This document shows positions 35,741 through 46,648 of a stretch of 64,000 nt of DNA, piece after piece. Below the pieces are notes generated by a model. That model was not told where the DNA came from. It saw only the letters and a list, made by a program, of their open reading frames with translations, and did no database searches. A program made the position numbers and the translations under genes. Positions within the stretch are counted from its first letter, which is position 1; the number at the start of each line of letters is the position of its first letter. The stretch comes from Vibrio sp. MEBiC08052 (GTDB lineage Bacteria; Pseudomonadota; Gammaproteobacteria; Enterobacterales; Vibrionaceae): assembly GCF_001506075.1 (NCBI RefSeq), contig NZ_KQ947475.1:1818780-1882779 (forward strand). The letters run 5' to 3'.

Positions 35741-36892
35741 ATGGCAAGTGTCACCCTGAAAAACGTATCGAAGGCTTATGATGATGTCGTGATTTCCAAG
35801 AATGTGAATCTGGAGATTAACGACGGTGAGTTTGTCGTTTTCGTCGGCCCGTCAGGATGTGGGAAATCCACCCTGCTACGCTGCATTGCCGGCTTGGAAG
35901 ATATCACCTCCGGTGATTTATATATTGGTGAACAGCGCGTCAATGATATTGAACCCTCCAAAAGAGGTGTGGGGATGGTTTTTCAGTCCTATGCCCTTTA
36001 TCCGCATCTGAATTTGTATGACAACATGTCGTTTGGTCTTAAACTCGCTAAAGCCGATAAAAAAGCCATCCATACACGCGTTGTTGAGGCAGCGGAAATC
36101 CTCCAGCTCGGCCACTTACTGGACCGTCAGCCCAAAGCATTATCCGGCGGCCAGCGTCAGCGGGTTGCCATTGGCCGAACTTTGGTCTCAAGACCGAATG
36201 TGTTTCTCCTTGATGAACCGCTCTCAAATCTCGATGCGTCTCTACGGGTCAACATGCGCAGCGAAATTACCAAATTACAGCGCCAGCTCGGTTGCACCAT
36301 GATTTATGTGACGCACGATCAGGTTGAAGCCATGACCATGGCGGATAAGATCGTGGTTCTTCAATTAGGTTCCGTCGCACAGGTCGGCCAACCGCTGGCA
36401 CTTTATCATTATCCGAAAAATCGCTTTGTGGCAGGCTTTATCGGCTCACCGAAAATGAATTTTATGACTGTCAATGTCGAAGCCGCGGAACCGGAGCGGG
36501 TGATGGTGCAATTACCCAATGGTGAGACCTTCTGGATTCCGGTTCAAGGCGATCAGGTTCGTCCGGGCGAACGGATGTCTTTAGGGATTCGTCCGGAACA
36601 TTTAATCAGTGCCGAATCCGCGACATTCAAGGTGTCAGGCAAAGTACAAATCGTCGAAAAACTCGGCTACGAAACGCAGATCTATCTACATTTGAAAGGC
36701 GCGGATGCCAATGTGATTTATCGGGCGATGGATACCCTTGATGTGGCGGTCGGTGATTCGTATACCATCGGTATTGAACCCAATCGTTGTCATCTGTTCC
36801 ACAGTGATGGCCGGGCTTGTCCGAGACTCTATCGTGAAAAAGGGGTGGATTTCGATACGATTTATGATGATGCAGATGACGCATCCGTTTGA
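35741..36892 (+). CDS. malK: Maltodextrin transporter ATPase MalK
   Basis: 383 residues: Walker [10 protein letters not shown] (about 36), signature [15 protein letters not shown] (about 134), Walker [14 protein letters not shown]-loop VTHDQVEAM, and a C-terminal TOBE regulatory domain (about 235-383) ending after GRACPRL. MalK energises MalFG and also restrains MalT when no substrate flows. The ATG at 35741 has AAGGA 8 bases upstream; starts further upstream are not family-like. Confidence 0.97.
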   Translation: MASVTLKNVSKAYDDVVISKNVNLEINDGEFVVFVGPSGCGKSTLLRCIAGLEDITSGDLYIGEQRVNDIEPSKRGVGMVFQSYALYPHLNLYDNMSFGLKLAKADKKAIHTRVVEAAEILQLGHLLDRQPKALSGGQRQRVAIGRTLVSRPNVFLLDEPLSNLDASLRVNMRSEITKLQRQLGCTMIYVTHDQVEAMTMADKIVVLQLGSVAQVGQPLALYHYPKNRFVAGFIGSPKMNFMTVNVEAAEPERVMVQLPNGETFWIPVQGDQVRPGERMSLGIRPEHLISAESATFKVSGKVQIVEKLGYETQIYLHLKGADANVIYRAMDTLDVAVGDSYTIGIEPNRCHLFHSDGRACPRLYREKGVDFDTIYDDADDASV

Positions 36893-36952
36893 TAGAAATG
36901 AACTTCATCGGGATGAATTCGTCACCATTTAGAGATTCATCACTCCCAATCT

Positions 36953-36987
36953 AAAAAAACCGGTTCTCGTTTGAGAACCGGTTTTTT
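36953..36987. terminator. Bidirectional terminator between malK and malQ
   Basis: ACCGGTTCTC and GAGAACCGGT form a perfect 10-bp stem with a 4-base loop, flanked by A7 on the left and T6 on the right, so it can stop transcription from both convergent genes. Confidence 0.92.
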
Positions 36988-37017
36988 AATATTTCAAGCT
37001 TTTCAGATGATATCGTA

Positions 37018-39228
37018 TCAGGCAGCCCGCATCTGAGTCAGCTTAACCAGCATGTTGCGAATTGCCGGCAACGAGAAAATCGTGGTGAGATCGGTTGACA
37101 GTTTTCTCCGCCAGTTCGGATATTGATCCACCGTTCCCGGCACATTAACCGGTTCATCCATCGCCAGTAAATCTTCCAGCTGAATACTGACCAGCGCTGA
37201 ACGACCGGAAGCGACGTGAAGCTGAATTAACTCCCCCAGTAATGGATCCATCACCCGGTGCGCCTCTGCTGAGTCGGTTGGCGAAGCACCGGCACACACT
37301 GCCTCTTGTGCGTTTAACATTCCCAGCGCCTGCAACACACCATGACGCATTTGAGCGCGATCCTGATGCAGTTGTTCCAGTTGTGTCTCATCGGGATAGA
37401 GCCCCAGTTGTTGCCCTAATGACAGGTCAGAACCATGCCAGAACCCTCTCAGGGTCGGCATATCATGTGTACACAAAGCCGTCATCGACTGATAAGGATA
37501 GTCTGACGGCGGTGTATATACCCCTTGCTGAGATTTTTCGAAGAAAAAGACTTTATATGAGTGAATCCCCGCGCTTGCCAGAATCTCAGCCATCTGCGCC
37601 GGAACGGTGCCTAAGTCTTCACCAATCACCGCGCATTGATGCCGGTGTGATTCCAATGCCAGAATCGCGAGCAGATGTTCAACCGGATAGTAAACATAAG
37701 CCCCCTCTTTGGCGGTTTTCCCTTCCGGAATCCACCACAGTCTCAATAACCCCAGCACATGGTCAATCCGCAGCGCACCACAATGCTTCATATTTGCTCG
37801 CAGCAGATCAATAAAAGGACGATACGCCTGTTCCCGGAGCGTGACCGGATGAAATGGCGGTAGCCCCCAGTCTTGTCCGAGCGGGCCTAAAATATCCGGT
37901 GGTGCACCGACACTCACCGTTTGAACCAGCGTCTGGTGGTGGCTATCAACCCAGGTATCACAACCGTGCTTGCTGACACCGACCGCCAAGTCCCGATATA
38001 AGCCAATCGTCATCCCTCGTTCTTTCGCCATCAGCTGAGTTTCTTTCAGCTGGCTGTCAGCAATCCACTGCAAGTACATATGGAAATGAATGGCTTCCTG
38101 ATGCGTCTCAATAAAGGTTTGTACCGTCTCACTCTGATAATCTTGATACTCAGGCGGAAACTGTGCCCATCCCCGGGGTTGGGTCGTATCCTGCATCTTT
38201 GCCCCGGTCTGACAGAATGTCTCGGATAACACATGAAATACCGCCAGTGCCGTTAAGCTCTCGCCCCCCTGTTCCACAAACTGTATAAAAGCCTGAGCCC
38301 GTTCAGAGTGATGTGCCAGATGGCGGTGACGGAATTCCTGATATAACAATGGCAACACTGTCATTTTCAGGGCATTCACTTCAGTGTAATCAACCCATGC
38401 CTTCGCCCTTGTCTGCTCAAGCCGGTGCTGAAAATCGGCACTCCCGACCAGCGACTGAGCAGCGTGGCTGAGGACAAATTCAGGAACTGAGCTGACATCA
38501 ATATAAAGCGTATTTAGCCAAAAACGCGAAGACGGACTATAAGGACTGGCAAATTCAGGACAGTCAGGGAAAAGCGTATGCAAGGGGTTTAAACCGATAA
38601 ACTGGGCACCTTTATCTGCAACTTCGGTGACCAGTTGTTTCAAGTCACCGAAATCACCAATTCCCCAGTTGGCTTTACTACGCAGTGTATAGAGTTGAAT
38701 GCTCAGTCCCCACATTTTCTGACCCGAGAGTAGCGCGGGCTGTTTATAGCAAGCTGCCGGCGCGATGATCAGCAAACTCTCTTCAAGATGACCCGTCCGA
38801 TTATCCTTCACCCACAATTGATGATAGCCCAGCGTTAATCCCGTGATACGCAGGGTCACTGTGCCGTCATGGTCTCGCCGATCTGCAAGAAGATGTGTTG
38901 CCACCTTGCCCTCAAAATGCTGATGGTCTTCGGTGCGGATTTGCCACGAGAAATGTTCATAGGATACATCACGGCCGATTCTGAGGGGAATATCGACCGG
39001 TTGCTCGCCTCCGCGGACAACCACAACCGGCTGTGACAAGTGGGATTGATGTTTGCTGACAGCCGATGCCATCAGTCGGGCATCCTCAGACGTATCATAG
39101 CCCATAATCGTAAGAATCTGACGCAACGTCTGCTCGGGGACTTCTGCTTCATCGCCCCATGCATCCGTGTAGCACTTGGCGATTCCGGCAAGATCAGCCA
39201 CATGCTCCAATGTTGGTTTTGTTATCAT
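37018..39228 (-). CDS. malQ: 4-alpha-glucanotransferase (amylomaltase) MalQ
   Basis: 736 residues of glycoside hydrolase family 77. It transfers maltosyl and longer dextrinyl groups between oligosaccharides, releasing glucose. Conserved segments include YSPSSRFWLNTLYID (about 233), the nucleophile region CGALRIDHVLGLLRLWW (about 480), the acid/base Glu in VIGEDLGTVP (about 530) and HDMPTLRGFW (about 582). The extended N-terminal domain (about 1-160) is usual for the long, enterobacterial-type MalQ. It lies 131 bases after malP in the same operon. Confidence 0.97.
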   Translation of the reverse strand: MITKPTLEHVADLAGIAKCYTDAWGDEAEVPEQTLRQILTIMGYDTSEDARLMASAVSKHQSHLSQPVVVVRGGEQPVDIPLRIGRDVSYEHFSWQIRTEDHQHFEGKVATHLLADRRDHDGTVTLRITGLTLGYHQLWVKDNRTGHLEESLLIIAPAACYKQPALLSGQKMWGLSIQLYTLRSKANWGIGDFGDLKQLVTEVADKGAQFIGLNPLHTLFPDCPEFASPYSPSSRFWLNTLYIDVSSVPEFVLSHAAQSLVGSADFQHRLEQTRAKAWVDYTEVNALKMTVLPLLYQEFRHRHLAHHSERAQAFIQFVEQGGESLTALAVFHVLSETFCQTGAKMQDTTQPRGWAQFPPEYQDYQSETVQTFIETHQEAIHFHMYLQWIADSQLKETQLMAKERGMTIGLYRDLAVGVSKHGCDTWVDSHHQTLVQTVSVGAPPDILGPLGQDWGLPPFHPVTLREQAYRPFIDLLRANMKHCGALRIDHVLGLLRLWWIPEGKTAKEGAYVYYPVEHLLAILALESHRHQCAVIGEDLGTVPAQMAEILASAGIHSYKVFFFEKSQQGVYTPPSDYPYQSMTALCTHDMPTLRGFWHGSDLSLGQQLGLYPDETQLEQLHQDRAQMRHGVLQALGMLNAQEAVCAGASPTDSAEAHRVMDPLLGELIQLHVASGRSALVSIQLEDLLAMDEPVNVPGTVDQYPNWRRKLSTDLTTIFSLPAIRNMLVKLTQMRAA

Positions 39229-39359
39229 GTTTCACTCCAATGACATTGCATTGATAAGAATTCATAAGATGAAATGAGCCGAGGCACCATGCCCGGCTCC
39301 GATACACCATGTCATTCGGTTTCTGTACTAACCCGTTGCTGAATGAACCGGTTACTGAC

Positions 39360-41813
39360 TTAACGTTTGACGGGCTGTAAATGCCAGATCGTCTCAACAT
39401 AGTCGCGAATCGACCGATCCGAACTGAATTTGCCCACCAGCGCCGTGTTTAAAATCGCTTTGCGTGCCCAGCCCTGCACATCCCGATACTGGCGGTCAAC
39501 CGCTGTCTGAGCATCAACATAAGACCGAAAATCAGCCAGACACAGATACGGGTCACCGTCACGTAACAAGGTGTCGAAAACCGGCTTCAGTCCGTGCGGC
39601 TCTCCCGGCGTAAAGTAGTCGGTATTAAGCCAGTCAAGACTTGCTTTGAGTAACGGGTCGGCTGTGTAGTAACGGTGAGGATCATAACCCTCGCGCAGAC
39701 ATTGATTGACCTGATGTACGTTCAAACCAAAGATAAAGATATTCTCATCACCGACTTCTTCACGAATTTCCACATTGGCACCGTCCATCGTGCCGATCGT
39801 CAGCGCACCATTGAGTGCCAGTTTCATGTTACCGGTGCCGGATGCTTCTTTGCCCGCAGTTGAAATTTGCTCGGACAGATCCGCAGCGGGAATGATTAAT
39901 TCCGCAATGCTGACCCGATAATCGGGAATGAAGACAACTTTCAGCTTATCATTGACTCTGTCGTCCTGATTGATGGTTGTGGCAACCTGATTAATCGCAT
40001 AGATAATCTCTTTTGCCAGGTGATAACCGGGAGCGGCTTTCGCGGCAAAAAAGACCACGCGTGGCACCATGTCGAAGTCAGGCTCATGCAACAGACGATG
40101 ATACAAAGACAGAATATGCAGTAGGTTTAGGTGCTGACGCTTGTACTCATGCAGACGTTTGATTTGGACATCAAACAGAGCATCGGGATTTATTTCTAAT
40201 CCGAGGTGAGCCAAAACCCACTGTGCCAGACGCTCTTTGTTGGCCTTTTTAGTCGCCATAAATGCAGACTGGAACTCAGGCTGATCAGCATAGGCGGCTA
40301 AATCGACCAGATGGTCGAGGTTGTCTTCCCAGCGGTGACCAATTTTATGACGAATCAAATTTGCCAGATCAGGGTTGCAATAGGTTAACCAGCGACGCGG
40401 TGCTATCCCGTTGGTGACATTACGGATCCGATTGGGGAATAATGCATTGAATTCAGGGAACAGTTCTTTTTGCACCAACTCCGTATGCATTGCAGCAACA
40501 CCATTGACAGCATAAGAGCCGACCACACATAAGTTCGCCATTCTGACCATCGGCTCTTTCTCCGTGGAGATGATCGCAAGCTTCGCTTGTTTCTCGGTAT
40601 CGTCCGGCCACCGTTGCACGACCTGTTTCAAGACATGCCGGTCAATTTCCGTAATCAGGTCCATATGCCGCGGCAGCAACTTCGTCATCAGCGACTTGCG
40701 CCATGTTTCCAGCGCTTCGGGCATCAAGGTATGGTTGGTGTAGGCGAAGACCCGCGTACAAATCGACCATGCGGTTTGCCACGCCAGATCTTTCTCATCG
40801 ATCAAAACCCGCATCAGTTCAGGAATCGCAATTGCCGGATGGGTATCATTGAGTTGAATGGTTTCATAGTCAGGTAAACTTTCCCAGTCACGTCCTGCTT
40901 GTTCATGACGGGCCACAATGTCACCGATAGATGCCGCACTATGAAAATATTGTTGCATCAGCCGCAGGACTTTACCTTGCTCATGATTGTCATTCGGATA
41001 CAGCACTTTGGTCAGATTTGCCGCTTCAATCATGCTTTGCTGCGCTTCAATATAAGCACCTTCATTAAACTTATCGAGCGAGAAGCCTTGTTCTGCCCGG
41101 CACTCCCATAAACGTAACGGGTAAACGGTGCGACTTTTATAGCCGATAATCGGAATATCCCACGCCATCGCCTTCACGGTCTGAGCCGGTTTCCAGCGGC
41201 GCTTGGTTTTGCCTTGCTGTTGTTCGGTTTCAACGTGACCGAAGAACCCGACTCGCTGAGTCAGTTCCGGCCGTAGCCGTTCCCACGGATACCCCTCTTC
41301 GCCACGCCACTCGTCTGGCGCTTCTTGTTGTCGTCCGGCCACAAAAGACTGTTTGAACAACCCGTATTCATAATGTAATCCGTATCCGACTGTCGGGTAT
41401 TGCTGAGCAGCGCAGGAATCCATAAAGCAAGCTGCTAAACGCCCCAAGCCACCGTTACCGAGCGAAGGATCACGCTCATATTCCAATAAATCAGACAGCG
41501 ACTGGCCTAACATCTGCATCACATGCTCGACCTGCGCATACAAGTTCATGTTAATCAGCGCATTGCCCGTCAGACGTCCCATCAAAAATTCGAGTGACAG
41601 ATAATTCACATGTTTCGCGTTACGAACCCGAGGGTCTTGTGCCGTATCGACCATATCGGCAACGCTCATTTCAGACAATGCCCGCGCCATCGCCAAATAC
41701 CATGACCGGGAGCTGGCATGTTCAATCTCTTGCGAGTAGGTAGTCTTCAAATGATGTAAGACATTCTGTTTGAATGCCTCCGGCTCAAAATGATTGGTTT
41801 GTTCACTGTTCAT
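39360..41813 (-). CDS. malP: Maltodextrin phosphorylase MalP
   Basis: 817 residues of glycosyltransferase family 35; releases glucose-1-phosphate from maltodextrin ends. It has the N-terminal LSLEFLMGRLTGN and GNGGLGRLAACFMDS motifs, and the PLP lysine in EASGTGNMKLALNGALTIGTMDGA split across about residues 640-660. The allosteric N-terminal extension of glycogen phosphorylases is absent, favouring MalP. First gene of malPQ, divergent from malT. Confidence 0.95.
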   Translation of the reverse strand: MNSEQTNHFEPEAFKQNVLHHLKTTYSQEIEHASSRSWYLAMARALSEMSVADMVDTAQDPRVRNAKHVNYLSLEFLMGRLTGNALINMNLYAQVEHVMQMLGQSLSDLLEYERDPSLGNGGLGRLAACFMDSCAAQQYPTVGYGLHYEYGLFKQSFVAGRQQEAPDEWRGEEGYPWERLRPELTQRVGFFGHVETEQQQGKTKRRWKPAQTVKAMAWDIPIIGYKSRTVYPLRLWECRAEQGFSLDKFNEGAYIEAQQSMIEAANLTKVLYPNDNHEQGKVLRLMQQYFHSAASIGDIVARHEQAGRDWESLPDYETIQLNDTHPAIAIPELMRVLIDEKDLAWQTAWSICTRVFAYTNHTLMPEALETWRKSLMTKLLPRHMDLITEIDRHVLKQVVQRWPDDTEKQAKLAIISTEKEPMVRMANLCVVGSYAVNGVAAMHTELVQKELFPEFNALFPNRIRNVTNGIAPRRWLTYCNPDLANLIRHKIGHRWEDNLDHLVDLAAYADQPEFQSAFMATKKANKERLAQWVLAHLGLEINPDALFDVQIKRLHEYKRQHLNLLHILSLYHRLLHEPDFDMVPRVVFFAAKAAPGYHLAKEIIYAINQVATTINQDDRVNDKLKVVFIPDYRVSIAELIIPAADLSEQISTAGKEASGTGNMKLALNGALTIGTMDGANVEIREEVGDENIFIFGLNVHQVNQCLREGYDPHRYYTADPLLKASLDWLNTDYFTPGEPHGLKPVFDTLLRDGDPYLCLADFRSYVDAQTAVDRQYRDVQGWARKAILNTALVGKFSSDRSIRDYVETIWHLQPVKR

Positions 41814-42094
41814 AACGATCTCACTCTTTACAGTATCTTGCTTAATTTAAGGGCTAAAGGTATGGGGATATCCTGCATAGTCCTGCATCATGAAACATCC
41901 TCCCGTAGAAAAGGAATTGTGGTAGGAGTCAGTAGGCGTAGAGCCTGATGATTTGCCCAAGGGCTCAAAAACCCATCACTCAATTCATAGAATTGTTAGA
42001 AATTTGTGTATTAAGAAGTCGATCAAGTTCCAGACAGTACGCTCCACGTTAAACTACTGAGAATTTATGCAAATCGAAGAAAAATGCAGAATTT
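41814..42094. promoter_or_regulatory. Divergent malP-malT control region
   Basis: On the minus strand CGGGAGGATG (plus 41896-41905) matches the MalT box GGGGAKGAGG at 8 of 10 positions, about 80 bases before malP. A weaker GGGGAT-starting half occurs at 41864-41869 on the plus strand. In E. coli malT itself is CRP-dependent; I could not identify a good CRP site on the malT side. Confidence 0.5.
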
Positions 42095-44803
42095 ATGTGG
42101 ATTCCATCAAAACTGACACGTCCGAGTCGTCTACACCACGCGATCTCTCGACAGCGGGTACTTGATACCCTGCGCCATGCGCAGCGATGTAAAGTGGTGT
42201 TATTTCGTTCACCGGCCGGTTACGGTAAGACCACCATGGCAGCACAGTGGCTCGCCGAAAGCCCTGCTGTCGGCTGGTATAGTATTGATGATGGTGACAA
42301 TGATTCGTTTCGTTTCATTAATTACTTTATTCAGGCGATTAATATTGCCACCAGCAATGGTTGTCCGAATAGCCAGACTCTTGCAGAACGCAGCCAGTAC
42401 TCATCCGTCTCTTCTCTGTTTGCCGAACTCTTTCATGAAATTCAGGATGTGACGCAACCCTGCTATCTGGTACTTGACGACTACCACCTGATTCATGATG
42501 AAAAAATCCATGAAGCGGTGCGTTTCTTTATTAAACATATGCCGGACAATATGACAGTGGTCGTCACCAGCCGTTCGAATCCACCGTTGGGTATTGCGAA
42601 CCTGCGTGTGCGAGATCTACTCATCGAAATCGATCACAACATGCTGGCCTTTGACGAAGAAGAAACAACCCGCTTTTTCAGTCAGGTTGTCCATGATGAG
42701 TTTGACCCGGAAACGGTCAGCGAGCTGAGACATTATGTCGAAGGCTGGCCTTCCGCCCTACAGTTGATCGCTTTACAAGCCAAACATCAGAACCGGTCAC
42801 TGGCTCAATCCCGACAATCGGTCGCCCGGTTTAATCATGATCATCTGTGGGAATACTTGATTGAGGAAGTCTTTGCTTATATTGACAGCGAGACTCGGTT
42901 ATTTCTGTTGCAGTGTGCGGTTCTGGAGACCTTTAACGATATCTTGGTTGCTGAACTGACCCAGCGCAGCGATGCGTTAAATATGATTGAGTCACTCAAT
43001 CGTTATGGCCTCTTTATCCATCGACTGGAAAGCGAGCAGAACTGGTATCGCTTTCACCATCTGTTTGCGGAATTTCTGACCCATCAGCGCCATAAGATTA
43101 TTCCTGATGAAGAAGAGCAACTCCACTGCCGGGCTGCTCAGGCTTGGCTGAAGCTCGACATTCCTCATCAGGCACTCAAACATGCTCAGCAAACCACCAA
43201 TAGCGATTTAACCACTCAGATTCTGCTCGCGCATGGCTGGCGGATGTTCAATCATGGTGAGTTAAACGTTCTGGAAACGGCAATTGATGAACTCGATGCC
43301 GATCATCTCTACGCCGGGGTTAAACTACCGTTACTTCAGGCTTGGTTAGCACAAAGCCAGCACCGCTATCCCCGGGTTGAGGATATGTTAACCCAGGCCG
43401 AACATGAGATGCAGCAGAGAAATATTGCGATTTCTCAGCCGGAACAAGGACAACTCAACACGCTCAGAGCACAGATCGCCATCAACAAGAATGATCCGGA
43501 ACTCGCTTTAGAACTGGCTGAACTGGCCCTGAGTCAGTTGGAGACAACCGATTTCCGCAGCCGGATTATTGCGACCTCAATTGTCGGAGAAGTCAATCAT
43601 GTGCACGGGGAACTCAATCGGGCCCTGTCTTTGATGCAACAAACCGAAAAATTAGCCCGTCAGCATCAGGTCTATCACCAAGTGCTATGGGCTTTAATCC
43701 AGCAGAGCGAAATCTTGCTCGCGCAGGGTTATGTTCAAGCCGCTTTCGAGCTCCATGAATCTGCCTTCAAACTGATTGAAGCCCAGCAGTTGCATCAGGT
43801 GCCATTACATGAATTTCTGTTGCGGCTTCATGCTCAGGTTCTCTGGTGCTGGAATTCACTGGATGAAGCGGAAGTCTTTGCTCAGAAAGGTATCAGAGTG
43901 CTGGGCAACTTAGACATCAGTAAACATCTGCATAGTTACTCGATTCTGGCTCGGGTCGCGATTGCCCGTGGTGAAATCGACCGCGCTGCAAAATTTGTGG
44001 CGCAGATAGAGACATTGTTAAACCAGTCCAGCTACCATATCGACTGGACCGCCAATGCATCGTTCGCTTTATTACTCTATTGGCAAGTCCGGGATGATGC
44101 CGACGCAATCGAAACTTGGCTGGATCAGGCTTCCCGGCCTTCTGAAGCGAAGAACCACTTTTTACAACTCCAGTGGCGTAATATCGCGCGGGCTCAGATC
44201 TATACCGGCCAACTCGAACAAGCGCGGCAGAGTCTGGCGTTTTTGCAGCATGAAGCGCAACAATCCGAACTCTTTACCGATACCAATCGTAACCTGATCG
44301 TCGAAGCGGTACTCGCGGTGTATAACCAACAACCACAAGTTGCTGAAACTATGTTACGCCAAGCGTTAAAGATGACCAATCAGACAGGAATGGTGGCAGA
44401 TTTTCTCATTGAAGGGCAACACTTATACCCGGTCTTACAGCAGCTGGTACAAGGTGAAACACTCGAGGACTTAGAAAAACATCGCGCTAAATATCTGCTC
44501 CGTGAGATCGCTCAGAAACAACGCAGTCGTTCATTACATTTCGATGAAGAGTTTATCGATAAGTTACTTCACCATCCCAAAGTCCCTGAACTCGTCCGCA
44601 CCAGTCCATTGACGCAACGTGAATGGCAAGTGCTTGGTCTGATTTATTCCGGGTTCAGCAATGAACAGATCTCTCAGGAGCTCGATGTCGCGGGAACCAC
44701 CATCAAAACCCATATCAGAAATCTCTATCAGAAGCTCAACTTAACTAACCGTAAAGAAGCGATCGAAACGGCAGAACGATTACTGAGCTTAATGGGATAC
44801 TAA
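42095..44803 (+). CDS. malT: Transcriptional activator MalT
   Basis: 902 residues (E. coli MalT 901). It is a STAND ATPase: Walker [11 protein letters not shown] (about residue 39), Walker [10 protein letters not shown] (about 125), a winged-helix region to about 420, superhelical repeats (about 430-800) that bind maltotriose, and a C-terminal LuxR-type HTH (about 835-900, [20 protein letters not shown]). It activates the mal operons flanking it. The start codon has only a weak ribosome binding site, consistent with low expression. Confidence 0.97.
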   Translation: MWIPSKLTRPSRLHHAISRQRVLDTLRHAQRCKVVLFRSPAGYGKTTMAAQWLAESPAVGWYSIDDGDNDSFRFINYFIQAINIATSNGCPNSQTLAERSQYSSVSSLFAELFHEIQDVTQPCYLVLDDYHLIHDEKIHEAVRFFIKHMPDNMTVVVTSRSNPPLGIANLRVRDLLIEIDHNMLAFDEEETTRFFSQVVHDEFDPETVSELRHYVEGWPSALQLIALQAKHQNRSLAQSRQSVARFNHDHLWEYLIEEVFAYIDSETRLFLLQCAVLETFNDILVAELTQRSDALNMIESLNRYGLFIHRLESEQNWYRFHHLFAEFLTHQRHKIIPDEEEQLHCRAAQAWLKLDIPHQALKHAQQTTNSDLTTQILLAHGWRMFNHGELNVLETAIDELDADHLYAGVKLPLLQAWLAQSQHRYPRVEDMLTQAEHEMQQRNIAISQPEQGQLNTLRAQIAINKNDPELALELAELALSQLETTDFRSRIIATSIVGEVNHVHGELNRALSLMQQTEKLARQHQVYHQVLWALIQQSEILLAQGYVQAAFELHESAFKLIEAQQLHQVPLHEFLLRLHAQVLWCWNSLDEAEVFAQKGIRVLGNLDISKHLHSYSILARVAIARGEIDRAAKFVAQIETLLNQSSYHIDWTANASFALLLYWQVRDDADAIETWLDQASRPSEAKNHFLQLQWRNIARAQIYTGQLEQARQSLAFLQHEAQQSELFTDTNRNLIVEAVLAVYNQQPQVAETMLRQALKMTNQTGMVADFLIEGQHLYPVLQQLVQGETLEDLEKHRAKYLLREIAQKQRSRSLHFDEEFIDKLLHHPKVPELVRTSPLTQREWQVLGLIYSGFSNEQISQELDVAGTTIKTHIRNLYQKLNLTNRKEAIETAERLLSLMGY

Positions 44804-45223
44804 TCACACACGGACACGATGGCGATAGCCACGCGTCCGCCCTTTCATTGGCTCATTGACAAATCTGCCTGTAAATCAGGCGTATTTCACATTTTTGAAC
44901 ATTTGTTTTTGAGCCCATGCTGTTCTGTCGGTGGATAAAATGCGATTCAGATCACTCAAGTGAACGGCATTCGTCACAACGGATCCGCAACCTCCACCCC
45001 AAATTTGTGACTCAGTTAGCATTGTACTGAGATTCTGTTTTTTCTCCGCCTCTCTCCTCCCGGCATGTCCTCCGTAGATTTCCCCTCCGAAGAGGAAGTC
45101 AGAGCCCTTACCGTTCTTTATCTTGTTCTCTGGTCAGAACAACGCCGTGATAAATCAAGATTTGTTCCGGCAACAAACCAGATCACCACATAGGAATAAT
45201 CACAATAAACAGGAGCGAATCAC
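44804..45223. promoter_or_regulatory. lamB upstream region with MalT-box-like sites
   Basis: A 420-bp region with no gene. Just after malT, GGACACG...CGCGTCC and TGGC/GCCA (44813-44839) form a probable terminator hairpin without a T-run. MalT-box-like sequences occur on the minus strand: CGGGAGGAGA (plus 45053-45062, 8 of 10) and a GGAGGA core at 45068-45073. They lie about 150-170 bases before lamB, a common upstream position for MalT activation. Confidence 0.5.
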
Positions 45224-46558
45224 ATGAAAAAGGTAAGCTTAATTGCTCTCGCGATTTCCGGAGCACTGCTTTCAATGCAATCCTCCGCTGAAGATAAAGT
45301 CCATGAAGGCTGGACAGTCAACGGTTACGGACACTTACAATATAATGTCGGCGAATCACTCTCTTTAAACGACAGTTACGGCCATCGCAGAGACTACCAC
45401 GCCGCCGGTGCTGCGTTTTCCGGAAATCCGACGCAAATCGAGTTCACGGTAACCAAAGGTCAAAACTTTGATTCCGGCTCTTGGGCTAAATATGTACTCA
45501 AAGCCGAATACGGCAACAATGAAGGCGGCAATGGCCGCGGGTTCTATACTTCATCGTCAGGCAATGAAGGACATCTGGAAAGCGGCCAGTTGGAATTCAA
45601 AGAAGCCTATATTGAATTGGGCGACTTATCCTACTTTGCCGATGGTCTCAGTGTTTGGGCCGGTCAACGTTACCTGAACCGCCAGTCAGGCATCATTACC
45701 AAGGAATTCTGGAAGCAGTCTTCCGGTGTCGGTGCCGGAGTTCAGTATCATGATGCCGGATTTGCGGTGATGTCTGCCGATCCCGGAGAAGGAAGTTGCA
45801 CACTCTCTGGGGCAAACGTCAATTCAAAACAGTGCTCTTTAGATAGTGACGGGCGCAGTACCACACTCACTTCCGCTGATTTTTACTATTATGGCGTCGA
45901 AGGATTAGGGGGAAAATTCGATTTTGATCTGAAGATAACCTCACGGAAACATGTTGATGAGTCGAGTACCGCTAAAGATGGTTTTGGCGCTGCGATCACT
46001 TATCATCGTGACTATTATGGCTTTGATGGTTGGTCAACCACTGCCATTACTTACGGGAAAGGTGTTTCAGCGAACCGGGGCGTCAACTTCGGTCAGTGGA
46101 GCGGTAACTGGAAAAAAGATGACCGCTCCCTCTTCCTGACTTCTTATGGGGTCGCCAATCTTGCGCAGCATATTCAATTGGGTACCGAAGTGACCTATTG
46201 GCAGCTGGATAATAACACGACGCATGATGTATGGGGTTCCAAAGACGGACTATCACGCCTGATTGTCGGGGTGACGCCATCTTATCAAGTCAACGAAAAC
46301 TTCCGGATGGAAGCGACTCTGACCTATGCACTGGAAAGTCTCGGGGCTGCCGGAACATGGGGACGTGAAGATGCTGATACCTCATTCTATACCGCAACTT
46401 TAGCGCCGGTTCTGACCGTCAACGCAGATTACTGGGGACGACCACAGATTAAGCCCTATATTACCTATATGAAATCAAGTGATAATGGCTATGCTTGGAC
46501 CTCCGGTGATGATAACACTGAAACACGGGTCGGTATCGAAGCTGAAATTTGGTTCTGA
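45224..46558 (+). CDS. lamB: Maltoporin LamB
   Basis: 444 residues with a signal peptide (about 1-22, ending QSSA-ED), the mature start VHEGWTVNGYGHLQYN and the C-terminal aromatic end EAEIWF typical of outer-membrane barrels. LamB forms a trimeric 18-stranded channel with an aromatic slide for maltodextrins. Aromatic residues are abundant through the strands. Two Cys (about residues 198 and 210) may form a loop disulfide. An ATG with AGGAG 7 bases upstream marks the start. Separated from malM by a hairpin. Confidence 0.95.
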   Translation: MKKVSLIALAISGALLSMQSSAEDKVHEGWTVNGYGHLQYNVGESLSLNDSYGHRRDYHAAGAAFSGNPTQIEFTVTKGQNFDSGSWAKYVLKAEYGNNEGGNGRGFYTSSSGNEGHLESGQLEFKEAYIELGDLSYFADGLSVWAGQRYLNRQSGIITKEFWKQSSGVGAGVQYHDAGFAVMSADPGEGSCTLSGANVNSKQCSLDSDGRSTTLTSADFYYYGVEGLGGKFDFDLKITSRKHVDESSTAKDGFGAAITYHRDYYGFDGWSTTAITYGKGVSANRGVNFGQWSGNWKKDDRSLFLTSYGVANLAQHIQLGTEVTYWQLDNNTTHDVWGSKDGLSRLIVGVTPSYQVNENFRMEATLTYALESLGAAGTWGREDADTSFYTATLAPVLTVNADYWGRPQIKPYITYMKSSDNGYAWTSGDDNTETRVGIEAEIWF

Positions 46559-46585
46559 TACCAGATCAGTGATGGTATTCAAGCG

Positions 46586-46616
46586 CAGGCAACCCTTTGA
46601 CCCTTTGGGTTGCCTG
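46586..46616 (+). terminator. Hairpin between lamB and malM
   Basis: CAGGCAACCC and GGGTTGCCTG form a perfect 10-bp stem with an 11-base loop, 27 bases after lamB. There is no T-run, so it probably reduces read-through or protects the lamB mRNA 3' end, leaving malM less expressed. Confidence 0.7.
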
Positions 46617-46648
46617 AACCACTCATTCGCCCGCTACAGGAAGTCACA

